This document shows positions 1 to 9,651 of a stretch of DNA of 64,000 nucleotides, in pieces. How positions within the stretch are numbered: the stretch's first letter is position 1; each line of letters begins with the position of its first letter. The stretch covers positions 1-64,000 of the forward strand of contig NZ_JAGGPK010000020.1 in the NCBI RefSeq assembly GCF_018613855.1, in the 5' to 3' direction. The DNA comes from Arthrobacter sp. ISL-30. Its GTDB lineage: Bacteria; Actinomycetota; Actinomycetes; Actinomycetales; Micrococcaceae. Position numbers and translations under genes: made by a program. The notes beneath the pieces are model-generated. The model searched no databases and was not told where the DNA came from. It saw only the letters and a list, made by a program, of their open reading frames with translations.

Positions 1-249
1 GCAGGCCTCTGCGAAGCCTGCGACCACACCAAAGAGAACCCCGGCTGGACCACCAGACCAAGCCCCGGACCCCAACACACCATCGAATACCGCACACCCA
101 CAGGCCACACCTACCACTCCACCGCACCCCCACTGCCCGGAACCAGCATCAGGGAACGATCGGCGCCCATCGGGTTCCTAGCGATGGCCCTGGACCCTTG
201 GCGCGGGAAAATCCGGCACCGTGCCAAGCTGGGAAACCCAGCCGCTTAA
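1..249 (+). CDS. HNH endonuclease (DUF222-type), C-terminal fragment
   Basis: The open frame enters from the left edge and stops at 249, giving 82 residues. It begins GLCEACDHTKENPGW, the hallmark end of the HNH domain in the large DUF222-HNH family of Micrococcaceae; the two cysteines are in the zinc-binding part of the fold. A proline- and threonine-rich tail with TPTGHTYHSTAPPLPG follows, which is also usual for these proteins. The DUF222 domain and the catalytic histidines lie outside the window. Such genes occur in many copies per genome and their role is uncertain. The family call rests only on this tail. Confidence 0.72.
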   Translation, partial: AGLCEACDHTKENPGWTTRPSPGPQHTIEYRTPTGHTYHSTAPPLPGTSIRERSAPIGFLAMALDPWRGKIRHRAKLGNPAA

Positions 250-304
250 CAGCGAGCCTGATAAGCCCTGCGGCGGTGGTGCGTGCATTCACTTGAAAGA
301 ACCC

Positions 305-1288
<984 letters not shown>

Positions 1289-1315
1289 TTAGCGTTTGGG
1301 TTCTTTAAGGTAAGC

Positions 1316-1347
1316 GTACGACGGCGGGCGCGCACCCGGCGTCGTAC
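1316..1347 (-). other. Stem-loop between nrdE and nrdF
   Basis: An inverted repeat with 13-bp arms (GTACGACGGCGGG against CCCGGCGTCGTAC, one mismatch) and a 6-nt loop lies in the nrdE-nrdF gap. No T-run follows on the minus strand, so it looks more like an mRNA processing or stabilising hairpin than a terminator. Its function is inferred. Confidence 0.5.
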
Positions 1348-1400
1348 TGTTCAGTTTTTGTGGACGGCAGCGCCGCCCGAAGTTCAACCGAGTTGGGTTG

Positions 1401-3599
1401 TCACAGCATGCAGCTGACACAACCCTCTACCTCAGTCCCTTCCAGCGCGAGCTGGCGGAGGCGGATGTAGTAGAGCGTCTTGATGCCCTTGCGCCAGGCG
1501 TAGATCTGGGCCTTGTTGATGTCACGCGTGGTGGCCGTGTCCTTGAAGAACAACGTCAGGGACAGGCCCTGGTCCACGTGCTGCGTGGCGGCTGCGTAGG
1601 TGTCGATGATCTTCTCGTAACCGATTTCGTACGCGTCCTGGTAGTAATCCAGGTTGTCGTTGGTCAGGTACGGCGCCGGGTAGTAGACGCGGCCGATCTT
1701 GCCTTCCTTGCGGATCTCGATCTTGGATGCCACCGGGTGGATGGAGGACGTGGAGTTGTTGATGTAGCTGATGGAGCCAGTCGGCGGAACAGCCTGCAGG
1801 TTCTGGTTGTAGATACCGTGCTCTATGATGGAGGCCTTCAGCTCGCGCCAGTCATCCTGTGTGGGGATGTGCGTGCCGGCGAAGAGTTCACGGACTCGCC
1901 CGGTCTCAGGAGCCCATTCCTGCTCGGTGTACTTGTCGAAGAACTCGCCCGAGGCGTACTTGGACTTCTCGAAGCCGCCGAAGGCCTGGCCGGTCTCGAT
2001 GGCCAGCTTGTTCGAGGCCCGCAGCGCGTGGAACAGCACGGTGTAGAAGTAGATGTTGGTGAAGTCCAGGCCCTCTTCCGAGCCATAGTGGACCCGCTCA
2101 CGCGCCAGGTAGCCGTGCAGGTTCATCTGGCCAAGGCCGATGGCGTGGCTCTGGGCGTTGCCCTGTGCGATGGACGGGACCGAGTTGATGTAGGACATGT
2201 CCGACACCGCGCTGAGGGCGCGGATGGCGGTCTCGATCGAGGCGCCGAAGTCCGGGGAGTCCATGGTCTTGGCGATGTTCATCGAACCAAGGTTGCAGGA
2301 GATGTCCTTGCCCACGGTCTGGTAGCTGAGGTCGTCATTGTAGAGCGACGGCGTGGAGACCTGGAGGATTTCCGAGCACAGGTTGCTCATGGTGATCTTG
2401 CCATCGATCGGGTTGGCCCGGTTCACCGTGTCCTCGAACATGATGTACGGGTAGCCGGACTCGAACTGGATCTCGGCGAGGGTCTGGAAGAACTCGCGGG
2501 CGTTGATCTTGGTCTTCTTGATCCGGGAATCGTCCACCATCTCGTAGTACTTCTCGGTGATCGAGACGTCAGAGAACGGCATGCCGTAGACGCGTTCGAC
2601 GTCGTACGGCGAGAAGAGGTACATGTCCTCGTTCTTCTTGGCGAGCTCGAACGTGATGTCAGGGATCACCACGCCAAGGGAGAGAGTCTTGATGCGGATC
2701 TTCTCGTCCGCGTTCTCCCGCTTGGTGTCCAGGAAGCGGTAGATGTCGGGGTGGTGCGCGTGCAGGTACACGGCGCCGGCACCCTGGCGGGCACCCAGCT
2801 GGTTGGCGTAGGAGAAGCTGTCTTCGAGGAGCTTCATGACGGGGATGACGCCGGAGGACTGGTTCTCGATCTGCTTGATTGGCGCACCGTGCTCACGGAT
2901 GTTGGTCAAGGACAGGGCGACGCCGCCGCCGCGCTTGGACAGCTGCAGGGCGGAGTTGATGCCACGGGCGATCGACTCCATGTTGTCCTCGATGCGCAGG
3001 AGGAAGCAGGAGACCAGCTCGCCCCGCTGTGCCTTGCCGGCGTTGAGGAAGGTAGGCGTCGCAGGCTGGAAGCGGCCGTCGATAATCTCGTCTACCAGCC
3101 GGGTAGCCAGTTCCTCGTCGCCGCGGCCGAGGTGCAGGGCGACCATGCAGACACGGTCCTCGTAGCGCTCCAGGAAGCGCTTGCCGTCAAACGTCTTCAG
3201 CGTGTACGACGTGTAGAACTTGAAGGCGCCTAGGAAGGTTTCGAAGCGGAACTTCTTCTTGTAGGCGCGGTTGAACAAGTCACGGATGAAATTCATCGTG
3301 TACTGGTCCAGGGTTTCGCGCTCGTAGTACTGGTTCTTGACCAGGTAGTCCAGCTTCTCCTCGAGGTCATGGAAGAAGACGGTGTTGTTGTTCACGTGCT
3401 GCAGGAAGTACTGGTGGGCTGCTTCGCGGTCCGCTTCGAACTGGATTTCACCATTGGGGCCATACAGGTTCAGCATGGCGTTCAGTTCGTGATAGCCCAG
3501 GCCCTTGTAGGCCTCAGGGAGCGGCTTCTTGGCGTTGTCCGCCGAAGTGCCCTGCTGTGTGGTCCCGGTTACTTCTGTGTCTGCGACAGTCGTGTCCAA
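1401..3599 (-). CDS. nrdE: Ribonucleotide reductase class Ib, alpha subunit NrdE
   Basis: This is the 732-residue catalytic large subunit, reducing NDPs to dNDPs in the cytoplasm. The active-site block [17 protein letters not shown] contains the Asn-Cys-Glu triad, and [13 protein letters not shown] carries the partner region. The C-terminus is GCVSCML, the swinging CxxC arm re-reduced by NrdH. There is no N-terminal ATP-cone, as expected for class Ib. The start used is TTG at 3599, with AAGGA about 11 nt upstream, inside the end of nrdI. The reading frames overlap by 31 bp, which suggests translational coupling. Another start slightly downstream is possible. Confidence 0.97.
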   Translation of the reverse strand: MDTTVADTEVTGTTQQGTSADNAKKPLPEAYKGLGYHELNAMLNLYGPNGEIQFEADREAAHQYFLQHVNNNTVFFHDLEEKLDYLVKNQYYERETLDQYTMNFIRDLFNRAYKKKFRFETFLGAFKFYTSYTLKTFDGKRFLERYEDRVCMVALHLGRGDEELATRLVDEIIDGRFQPATPTFLNAGKAQRGELVSCFLLRIEDNMESIARGINSALQLSKRGGGVALSLTNIREHGAPIKQIENQSSGVIPVMKLLEDSFSYANQLGARQGAGAVYLHAHHPDIYRFLDTKRENADEKIRIKTLSLGVVIPDITFELAKKNEDMYLFSPYDVERVYGMPFSDVSITEKYYEMVDDSRIKKTKINAREFFQTLAEIQFESGYPYIMFEDTVNRANPIDGKITMSNLCSEILQVSTPSLYNDDLSYQTVGKDISCNLGSMNIAKTMDSPDFGASIETAIRALSAVSDMSYINSVPSIAQGNAQSHAIGLGQMNLHGYLARERVHYGSEEGLDFTNIYFYTVLFHALRASNKLAIETGQAFGGFEKSKYASGEFFDKYTEQEWAPETGRVRELFAGTHIPTQDDWRELKASIIEHGIYNQNLQAVPPTGSISYINNSTSSIHPVASKIEIRKEGKIGRVYYPAPYLTNDNLDYYQDAYEIGYEKIIDTYAAATQHVDQGLSLTLFFKDTATTRDINKAQIYAWRKGIKTLYYIRLRQLALEGTEVEGCVSCML

Positions 3600-4039
3600 A
3601 ACTTATCCAATCCTTGATTGACCCGAAGGACGTCTTCGGGCGTCCCCATGAGTTCGAAACGGTACAGGTGCGGGACTTGGCATTTGCTGGCGATGATGTC
3701 GCCGGCCATGCAGTAGTTGTCCGCGAAGTTGGTATTTCCGGCGCCGATGACGCCGCGGATCAGCTTCCTGTTCTGCGGGTTGTTGAGAAACTTGATGACC
3801 TGCTTGGGTACGGAGCCTTCGCCGCCGGTGCCGCCATAGGTAGGCACCACCAGCACGTAGGGTTCGGACGCCACGAGGGGCGGGTCCTTTGCATAGAGCG
3901 GAATACGCGCGGCATCCCGGCCAAGTTTCTCAACGAACCGCCGGGTGTTTTCAGATGATGAAGAAAAGTAGATGAGGTGACTCCTCGTGCTGGCAGCGTC
4001 TGCTGCAGCAGAAGCAGGAGCTGTTGCCAGCGCTGCCAT
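3569..4039 (-). CDS. nrdI: Flavodoxin-like protein NrdI
   Basis: NrdI is the flavoprotein that supplies the oxidant for assembling the dimanganese-tyrosyl cofactor of NrdF. The FMN phosphate loop is [14 protein letters not shown]. Later come [16 protein letters not shown] and [16 protein letters not shown], both typical of NrdI. The ATG at 4039 was chosen over the GTG at 4048 because GAGGTGA lies 5 nt upstream, a near-perfect Shine-Dalgarno. The N-terminal 15 residues are Ala-rich and poorly conserved. The gene lies between nrdH and nrdE. Confidence 0.93.
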   Translation of the reverse strand: MAALATAPASAAADAASTRSHLIYFSSSSENTRRFVEKLGRDAARIPLYAKDPPLVASEPYVLVVPTYGGTGGEGSVPKQVIKFLNNPQNRKLIRGVIGAGNTNFADNYCMAGDIIASKCQVPHLYRFELMGTPEDVLRVNQGLDKFWTRLSQTQK

Positions 4040-4096
4040 GGGAGTCACCTCGCCTGCCTGGAAATTCTTTCGATGGTGGCGGAGGGCGGAAGCCGC

Positions 4097-4342
4097 CTAG
4101 GCCACGGAGGAAGCTGACGCCAAGGCCAGTTCCTCGATCTTGTCCGGACGGAAACCGGACCAGTGGTCCAGGTCGGTCACGACAACCGGTGCCTGCATGT
4201 AGCCCAGGGACTTCAGCCGCTCCAGTGCCTCGACGTCCTGGGAGATGTCAACACTCTGGTAGGCGATGCCCTTCTTGTCCAGCGCGCGGTAGGTGGCGTT
4301 GCACTGAACGCAGGCCGGCTTCGTGTAAACCGTAACGGTCAT
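4097..4342 (-). CDS. nrdH: Glutaredoxin-like NrdH redoxin
   Basis: An 81-residue thioredoxin-fold protein with the redox motif CVQC at residues 12-15. The C-terminal part has WSGFRPDKIEEL, the signature that separates NrdH from ordinary glutaredoxins and directs it to thioredoxin reductase. It donates electrons to NrdE. It is the first gene of the operon; the NrdR-like box lies about 185 bp upstream. AGGGA precedes the ATG at a normal distance. Confidence 0.95.
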   Translation of the reverse strand: MTVTVYTKPACVQCNATYRALDKKGIAYQSVDISQDVEALERLKSLGYMQAPVVVTDLDHWSGFRPDKIEELALASASSVA

Positions 4343-4479
4343 GGTCCCTGTCCCCTTAGTTGAAGTCGATGCTGTTCGTATCCGCAGGCTCGAACGGAAC
4401 TGTTACCGACTCCGCTGCTGGGCCCGCCGACTGCCTTCGCAGCCGAGATGCTTTTGGACTGTGCTGGGTTCCCTCTGCC

Positions 4480-4515
4480 GGTTTCCCGCTCAATCTGCTG
4501 GTTTCCCGCTCAATC
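4480..4515. repeat. Two-copy 20-bp tandem repeat in the nrdH leader
   Basis: The 16-mer GGTTTCCCGCTCAATC occurs at 4480-4495 and 4500-4515, a period of 20 bp. It lies just downstream of the NrdR-like box in the direction of nrdH transcription, so it falls in the 5' leader of the operon. Confidence 0.8.
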
Positions 4516-4524
4516 CGTAAGTTG

Positions 4525-4540
4525 ATACTACATGTAGTGC
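4525..4540 (-). promoter_or_regulatory. Candidate NrdR box upstream of nrdHIEF
   Basis: The 12-mer ACTACATGTAGT is perfectly palindromic and sits in a 16-bp window close to the NrdR consensus (acaCwAtATaTwGtgt). On the minus strand TTGCAC at its edge could be the -35 of the nrdH promoter, so binding would block transcription. NrdR boxes usually come in pairs; only a weak partner (TATTACAAGTAT, 4570-4581) is visible. Confidence 0.6.
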
Positions 4541-4822
4541 AAGTGCCTCGGCGGAACCCCAAGATGATGTATTACAAGTATGTCATTTAATGCACCGTTA
4601 ATCCACAAGACAGGTGCCTCAAAATGTCCGGAAATACGCCGATTCTGAAGACTTCGTCCACACCCTGTGGAGTACTTAGCCACATTTAAACCCGCGCGTG
4701 TCGTATGGGTGGACGGCGTGTCGTAACGCTTGAAACCCTGCGTGTTGGCCACCCGCAACTATAGAAAAGCCACGAAGAAGAGACGCAAAACACGTCCGGC
4801 TGACAGGGTTTAGCGGCGGAAC

Positions 4823-5518
4823 TCACATCGAATGCTTGGCGTTCCAAGCCTCGAACAGCCGGGAGACCACGAAGTCCGCGGTCAACGCATGCCAGGACCG
4901 GAAGTTGCTGACCATACCGTGGCCGCCCGGCATACCCACCCAATCAGCAGCCACTCCCCTGCCCCGCGCCGCCAGCACCTGCCGGCGGGTCGACTCCGGA
5001 TCCACCACCCGGTCACCCCGCCCATGGAGCACCAGGACGGACTGACCCGCACGCAGGTGGCGTGCCTCGTCGTCGGGCCACCAGGGAGCAAGCCCGACGA
5101 CGACGGCGACTTCCGGACGCTGCGCCAGCACCGCCGCCACGCGGCCTCCCATGGAATGCCCGACGAGGGCAACCGGCACGGGGCCGACCTTGGCCTGTAT
5201 TGCTTGAAGGGAATTTTCGACGTCGGCCACGGGACTGCGGGCTGCACCGTTCCATCCCCGAACCTCGTAGCTGACTCGAACCACAGCCACGCTGAAGCCG
5301 GAAGCATGTTCCCCATCCGAGGCCGATGCACGCATTCGAGAAGCGGCGTGCTGGATGGAAGGCACAAAAGCACCAAGTCTGACACGCCCTGGATCGGCCC
5401 GCCAGGGCTTCCGCAAGGAGACTTCAGGACCACCATGCAGGAGCACGGCCACGGCTGAAGGGGCGGCCCCGGAAGCGCCAAACACTCCTTCGCCCCCAAA
5501 CCATCTTCCAGCCTTCAT
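4823..5518 (-). CDS. Alpha/beta hydrolase, small serine hydrolase type
   Basis: The protein is 231 residues with an alpha/beta-hydrolase fold. AVLLHGG near the N-terminus supplies the oxyanion strand and turn. GHSMGG at about residue 122 is the nucleophile elbow, VLHGRGDRVV carries the acid, and PGGHGM carries the histidine. There is no signal peptide, so it is cytoplasmic. Substrate unknown; dienelactone-hydrolase-like or BAAT/esterase-like enzymes are possible. GAGGAG lies 9 nt before the ATG. It is divergent from the LysR gene with 151 bp between, so that regulator may control it. Confidence 0.82.
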   Translation of the reverse strand: MKAGRWFGGEGVFGASGAAPSAVAVLLHGGPEVSLRKPWRADPGRVRLGAFVPSIQHAASRMRASASDGEHASGFSVAVVRVSYEVRGWNGAARSPVADVENSLQAIQAKVGPVPVALVGHSMGGRVAAVLAQRPEVAVVVGLAPWWPDDEARHLRAGQSVLVLHGRGDRVVDPESTRRQVLAARGRGVAADWVGMPGGHGMVSNFRSWHALTADFVVSRLFEAWNAKHSM

Positions 5519-5669
5519 GGGATCAAGCTCCTCATGGAATCAAGCTACAGGGCCCGGGAAATGCAGGCCCAATTCTTCTTATGCATTTTTTCGCGATAGG
5601 CTGGTCAGCACTCAACATGGGCAATGAAAACCCCGGAATGGCAGCGCAGCCAAAGCAAAAGGATTCCTG

Positions 5670-6635
5670 ATGGTCAACCTTCTACATCTCCGCACCCTGC
5701 TTGAAGTGACCCGGCTGGGTTCCTTCGCAGCAGCGGCCGCGAGGCTCGGCTACACGGCGTCGGCGGTCTCGCAGCAGATGTCGGCATTGGAGAGGGACAC
5801 CGGCGTCGAACTGTTCCACCGCTCGGCCCGAAGCGTCGTCCCCACGGAGGCAGCCCTGACCATGACGCGGCACGCCTCAAAGGTGCTCACCGACGTCGAG
5901 GCACTTATGGCGTCAGCGTCCCGCACCCACGACTCCGCCGCGCAGGAACTCCGACTGGGGATCTTCCCGAGCCTGGCAACCTACGTCCTCCCCGCGATCC
6001 TGGGCAATCCCCGCTGGAAGGACCTCGGCATCGACCTTCGCGTGTCAGTGGCTGAACCTGCCCAGACGATCCAAGGGCTGCGGACCGGGGGCGAACTGGA
6101 TCTCGCCCTGGTCTACCAAGTGGGTCAGTCAGGGCTTGCCTGGCCGCATTCCCTGGAGCGGCAATGGATCGGTGACGACAATTTCCGGGTGGTGCTCCCT
6201 TCGGTCTGGGGCATCCGGGAAGACGCGGAGGTGGCCGCCGCGCATCTGTCGGACATGCCGTGGATCATCCATCATCCCGGAACCAGCGACGCCATGGTGA
6301 TCGAGCGCCTCTTTGCCAGCTGCAACCTGCACCCCCGGGTGGTGGCCTATAGCGATGACTTCCATGCGAGCCTCGAAATGACTGCGGCGGGCCTGGGCGC
6401 CTCGCTGGTTCCGGAGCTGGCCCTGGTCCACCGGCCTGCCGGCGTCGTGGTACTCGACGTCCCGGACATCAGGCTCGCCCGAAACGTGTTCGCACTGCTC
6501 ATCAACGAAAAGCGCACCGCGCAGGTGCAGCTGTTCACGGAACTGCTCGCAGACACGCTGCATTCGACCAATGGGAATGCCCGGCCAACGCCGCAGTCGG
6601 CAATCCGGCGGGCGCAGACGGGTAGGCGGAAGTGA
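5670..6635 (+). CDS. LysR-family transcriptional regulator
   Basis: A 321-residue protein. Residues 1-60 (LLEVTRLGSFAAAAARLGYT, then ASAVSQQMSALERD) form the LysR winged helix-turn-helix. The remainder is the periplasmic-binding-protein-like effector domain, with LRLGIFPSLATYVLPAIL at its start. AAAGGA lies 6 nt before the ATG. LysR regulators commonly act on the divergent neighbour, here the hydrolase at 4823-5518. The effector cannot be told from sequence. The C-terminal 20 residues are basic and probably disordered. Confidence 0.92.
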   Translation: MVNLLHLRTLLEVTRLGSFAAAAARLGYTASAVSQQMSALERDTGVELFHRSARSVVPTEAALTMTRHASKVLTDVEALMASASRTHDSAAQELRLGIFPSLATYVLPAILGNPRWKDLGIDLRVSVAEPAQTIQGLRTGGELDLALVYQVGQSGLAWPHSLERQWIGDDNFRVVLPSVWGIREDAEVAAAHLSDMPWIIHHPGTSDAMVIERLFASCNLHPRVVAYSDDFHASLEMTAAGLGASLVPELALVHRPAGVVVLDVPDIRLARNVFALLINEKRTAQVQLFTELLADTLHSTNGNARPTPQSAIRRAQTGRRK

Positions 6636-6684
6636 ATTTCCCGGGATGCTGGAATGCACTGGTACTTGGGACTATCTTGAAGAC

Positions 6685-7191
6685 ATGAGCAAGGTAGCGA
6701 GCCAGCACTTCGGCGAAATAGAGCTAAATCACGGCCGCGAGCACTGTTATGTGGCCTCGCACGAACTCGCCGGAAACCAGCTCGAGCTCGACCTGAACGT
6801 CGCCCCGCATGACCACTTCGACGAAGCCGCACTGCACAAGGTGGACTACAGGCTGCGCTACCTTCCGGAGCTTGTGGACCAGGTACGGGACATGATCGCG
6901 GAGGAGCTGGACCAGGAAGGCACCAACCCGCAGCAGTACCTGCACTTCCATTCGAACCAGCTCAAGGACGACCAGCTCAAGGCGGTCTTCGGCGTCGAGG
7001 ACAAGGCGCAGCTCACCAAGGATGTGTTCCTGAAGGCCCTGAAGCTGGGGCATGTTGCCATCTACCCGGGCCAACCCGAACGCTACTTCGTCCTGGACTT
7101 CACTCTCGGCTCGCACTTCACCGATGAGCTCCTGGTCGCCGCAGCGGACGAGGACGGCGTGGTCGACGACGAGATTCTCTGGGAGTCCTGA
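6685..7191 (+). CDS. DUF2004 domain-containing protein
   Basis: A 168-residue soluble acidic protein starting MSKVASQHFGEIEL. I recognise it as a DUF2004-type protein common in Arthrobacter; no biochemical role is known to me. The frame stays open upstream to 6571, but that extension is Arg/Gly-rich and overlaps the end of the LysR gene, so I use the ATG at 6685. The gene is followed at once by a long palindromic terminator shared with the converging metE. Confidence 0.75.
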   Translation: MSKVASQHFGEIELNHGREHCYVASHELAGNQLELDLNVAPHDHFDEAALHKVDYRLRYLPELVDQVRDMIAEELDQEGTNPQQYLHFHSNQLKDDQLKAVFGVEDKAQLTKDVFLKALKLGHVAIYPGQPERYFVLDFTLGSHFTDELLVAAADEDGVVDDEILWES

Positions 7192-7200
7192 CACAACTTA

Positions 7201-7252
7201 AACCACGACGACGGTCGGTCACCTTGCAAGGTGACCGACCGTCGTCGTGGTT
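7201..7252. terminator. Bidirectional terminator: 52-bp perfect palindrome
   Basis: Positions 7201-7226 are the exact reverse complement of 7227-7252 (arms beginning AACCACGACGACGG, centre CCTTGCAAGG). It lies between the converging DUF2004 and metE genes, 9 bp from each stop codon. The folded hairpin would terminate in both directions. AACC/GGTT at the ends gives only a short T-run. Confidence 0.85.
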
Positions 7253-7261
7253 AAGGAATTG

Positions 7262-9592
7262 CTACTTGGCAGCTTCCAGCAGGTTGGCGCGAACCGTCTT
7301 GGTGGCCTTGACCAGGTTGCGCAGCGACTCTTCCGTCTCGGTGTAGCCGCGGGTCTTCAGACCGCAGTCCGGGTTGACCCAGAGCTGGCGGGACGGCACG
7401 TGCTTGACGGCAGTGGAGAGCAGCTCCGTGACCTCGGCCTCGCCCGGCACGCGCGGCGAGTGGATGTCGTAGACACCCGGGCCAACGCCGCGGCCAAAGC
7501 CGTGGGACTCCAGGTCGTGGACGACCTCCATGCGGGAGCGGGCTGCTTCGATGGAGGTGACGTCGGCGTCGAGGCCATCGATGGCGTCGATGATCACGCC
7601 GAACTCCGAGTAGCAGAGGTGGGTGTGGATCTGCGTCGCGTCAGCCGCACCGGCGGTGGACAGGCGGAAGGAATCCACTGACCACTTCAGGTAATCGGCG
7701 TGGTCGGCCTTGCGCAGGGGCAGGAGCTCGCGGAGGGCAGGCTCGTCCACCTGGATGACCTTGATGCCGGCGGCTTCGAGATCGGCGATCTCGTCGCGCA
7801 GGGCCAGGCCAACCTGATTGGCGGTCTCGCCCAGCGGCTGGTCGTCGCGGACGAAGGACCAGGCCAGGATGGTGACCGGACCGGTCAGCATGCCCTTCAT
7901 CGGCTTATTGGTCAGTGACTGGGCGTACTCAGCCCAGGCAACTGTGATCGGAGCCGAACGCGTCACGTCACCCCAGAGGATGGAGGGACGGGTGCAGCGG
8001 GAGCCGTAAGACTGGACCCAGCCGTGGACCGTGACGTCGAAGCCTTCGAGGTTCTCCGCGAAGTACTGGACCATGTCGTTGCGCTCAGGCTCGCCGTGTA
8101 CCAGGACGTCGTAGCCAAGCTCTTCCTGCAGGTCAACAACGCGCTTGATCTCGTCCTTCATGAGCTGCTCGTACTGCTCGTTGCTCAGCTCGCCCTTGGT
8201 GTTGCGGGCACGTGCGGACCGGATTTCGGAGGTCTGCGGGAAGGAACCGATGGTGGTGGTAGGCAGCGGCGGCAGGTGCAGCGCCTCTTCCTGGGCGGCT
8301 TCACGGACCGAGTACTCCGAACGGCTGAAGTCGGCGGCCGTCAGGGCAGCAGTGCGAGCACGTACGTCGGCACGGCGCACGCCTTCGGCTGCGGCACGGG
8401 AAGCGATAATGCGGGTCGCTTCATCGATGGCCGGCTGGACGGCGGCGGCGTCGGTCAGGAGGCCGGCGAGGGTCTTGACCTCAACAGCCTTCTGGTCGGA
8501 GAACGCCAGCCAGCTGCGGAGCTCTGCGGAGAGCAGAGTCTCTTCTTCGACGTCGTGCGGCACGTGCTGGGTGGACGTGGACGTGGAGACGGCAACGCTG
8601 GCAACCGACTTCCGCAGTTCGGCGAGCTTGCCGGCTGAAGCCGCGAGGTCGTTCCGCCAGATGTTGTGGCCGTCAACAAGGCCGGCAACGAGGGTCTTGT
8701 CACCCAGCAGCGCGAGGTCTGCGGCAGCCGGAACGGCACCCTTGAAGACGTCGATGTGCAGGGCGTCAATGTTGGTCTTGGCAATGGCGGCGAACTGACC
8801 GTCCAGCGAACCGTACGGGGTGGAAACGAGGATCTGCGGGCGCTTGGCCGCGGCGGTGAGCACCTCGTAGGCACGGGCAACGGCGGCGTCGAGCTCGGCT
8901 GCGGGGATTTCCTGGTCGACGACGAGGGCCGGCTCGTCCAGCTGGACCCAACTCGCGCCCGCTGCGGCGAGCTTCTCAAGGAGCTGGACGTAAACGGGCA
9001 GGACGTCCTCAAGGCGGGACAGCGGCGAGAAGCCGGCCGGGGCGTCGTCGGAAGCCTTGGACAGCAGCAGGTAGGTGACCGGGCCAACAATGTACGGGCG
9101 GGTCTCGATGCCGTTGGCCAGGGCGAATTCGAACTCCTCGACCTTGCGGGTGGAGGTGAGCTTGAACTCGGTTTCCGGACCGATCTCGGGAACGAGGTAG
9201 TGGTAGTTCGTGTCGAACCACTTGGTCATTTCAAGCGGCTGCTGCACCTTGTTGCCGCGGGCCAGCGTGAAGTAGCCGTCGATGTCCAGCTCGCCGTCGG
9301 CGTTCAGCAGGTTGCCGAAGCGGGCGGGAACTGCGCCGAGGTGGGCGGAAGCGTCCAGGACCTGGTCATAGAAGGAGAAGGTTCCGGGGACGGCGCCGGC
9401 CTCGGTCAGGCCCAGCTCCTGCAGGCGCTTGGCGATGGTCAGCTGGATGTCCTTGGCTGCGGCGTCAAGGGCGGCGGCGTCGATCTTGCCGGCCCAGTAG
9501 GCCTCTACGGCCTTCTTCAGCTCGCGACGGCGGCCGATGCGGGGGTAGCCGAGAAGGGACGCGGCGGGGAACGGGGTCTGCTGTTCAGTCAT
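7262..9592 (-). CDS. metE: Cobalamin-independent methionine synthase MetE
   Basis: This 776-residue enzyme transfers the methyl group of 5-methyltetrahydropteroyl-triglutamate to homocysteine. The N-terminal half starts LGYPRIGRRRELKKAVEAYW. The C-terminal catalytic half has TTIGSFPQT, VHGEPERNDMVQYF, and the zinc ligands HTHLCYSEF and NPDCGLKTRG. Length matches full MetE. AAGGA precedes the ATG by 6 nt. It follows metF by 59 bp on the same strand, so one enzyme makes the methyl donor and the next uses it. Confidence 0.98.
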   Translation of the reverse strand: MTEQQTPFPAASLLGYPRIGRRRELKKAVEAYWAGKIDAAALDAAAKDIQLTIAKRLQELGLTEAGAVPGTFSFYDQVLDASAHLGAVPARFGNLLNADGELDIDGYFTLARGNKVQQPLEMTKWFDTNYHYLVPEIGPETEFKLTSTRKVEEFEFALANGIETRPYIVGPVTYLLLSKASDDAPAGFSPLSRLEDVLPVYVQLLEKLAAAGASWVQLDEPALVVDQEIPAAELDAAVARAYEVLTAAAKRPQILVSTPYGSLDGQFAAIAKTNIDALHIDVFKGAVPAAADLALLGDKTLVAGLVDGHNIWRNDLAASAGKLAELRKSVASVAVSTSTSTQHVPHDVEEETLLSAELRSWLAFSDQKAVEVKTLAGLLTDAAAVQPAIDEATRIIASRAAAEGVRRADVRARTAALTAADFSRSEYSVREAAQEEALHLPPLPTTTIGSFPQTSEIRSARARNTKGELSNEQYEQLMKDEIKRVVDLQEELGYDVLVHGEPERNDMVQYFAENLEGFDVTVHGWVQSYGSRCTRPSILWGDVTRSAPITVAWAEYAQSLTNKPMKGMLTGPVTILAWSFVRDDQPLGETANQVGLALRDEIADLEAAGIKVIQVDEPALRELLPLRKADHADYLKWSVDSFRLSTAGAADATQIHTHLCYSEFGVIIDAIDGLDADVTSIEAARSRMEVVHDLESHGFGRGVGPGVYDIHSPRVPGEAEVTELLSTAVKHVPSRQLWVNPDCGLKTRGYTETEESLRNLVKATKTVRANLLEAAK

Positions 9593-9651
9593 GTGTATTC
9601 CTTGCTGGCGGTGAACGGAAGTTATTTTGAAATTGTCCTGGGAGGCCTGCG

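Larger units (their letters stand above)
4343..4822. other. Intergenic region upstream of nrdH (480 bp)
   Basis: I see no convincing gene. The part next to nrdH holds a direct repeat and the NrdR-like box. The rest is lower in GC than its surroundings and has short open frames on both strands that lack family resemblance. A small inverted repeat TCCACA-CCC-TGTGGA lies at 4657-4671, and a one-mismatch DnaA-box-like TAATCCACA at about 4598-4606. Confidence 0.6.

Noticed and set aside
4598..4606. A DnaA-box-like TAATCCACA near the nrd promoter.
   Set aside because: It has one mismatch to the consensus, is alone, and replication genes are absent; chance is likely.
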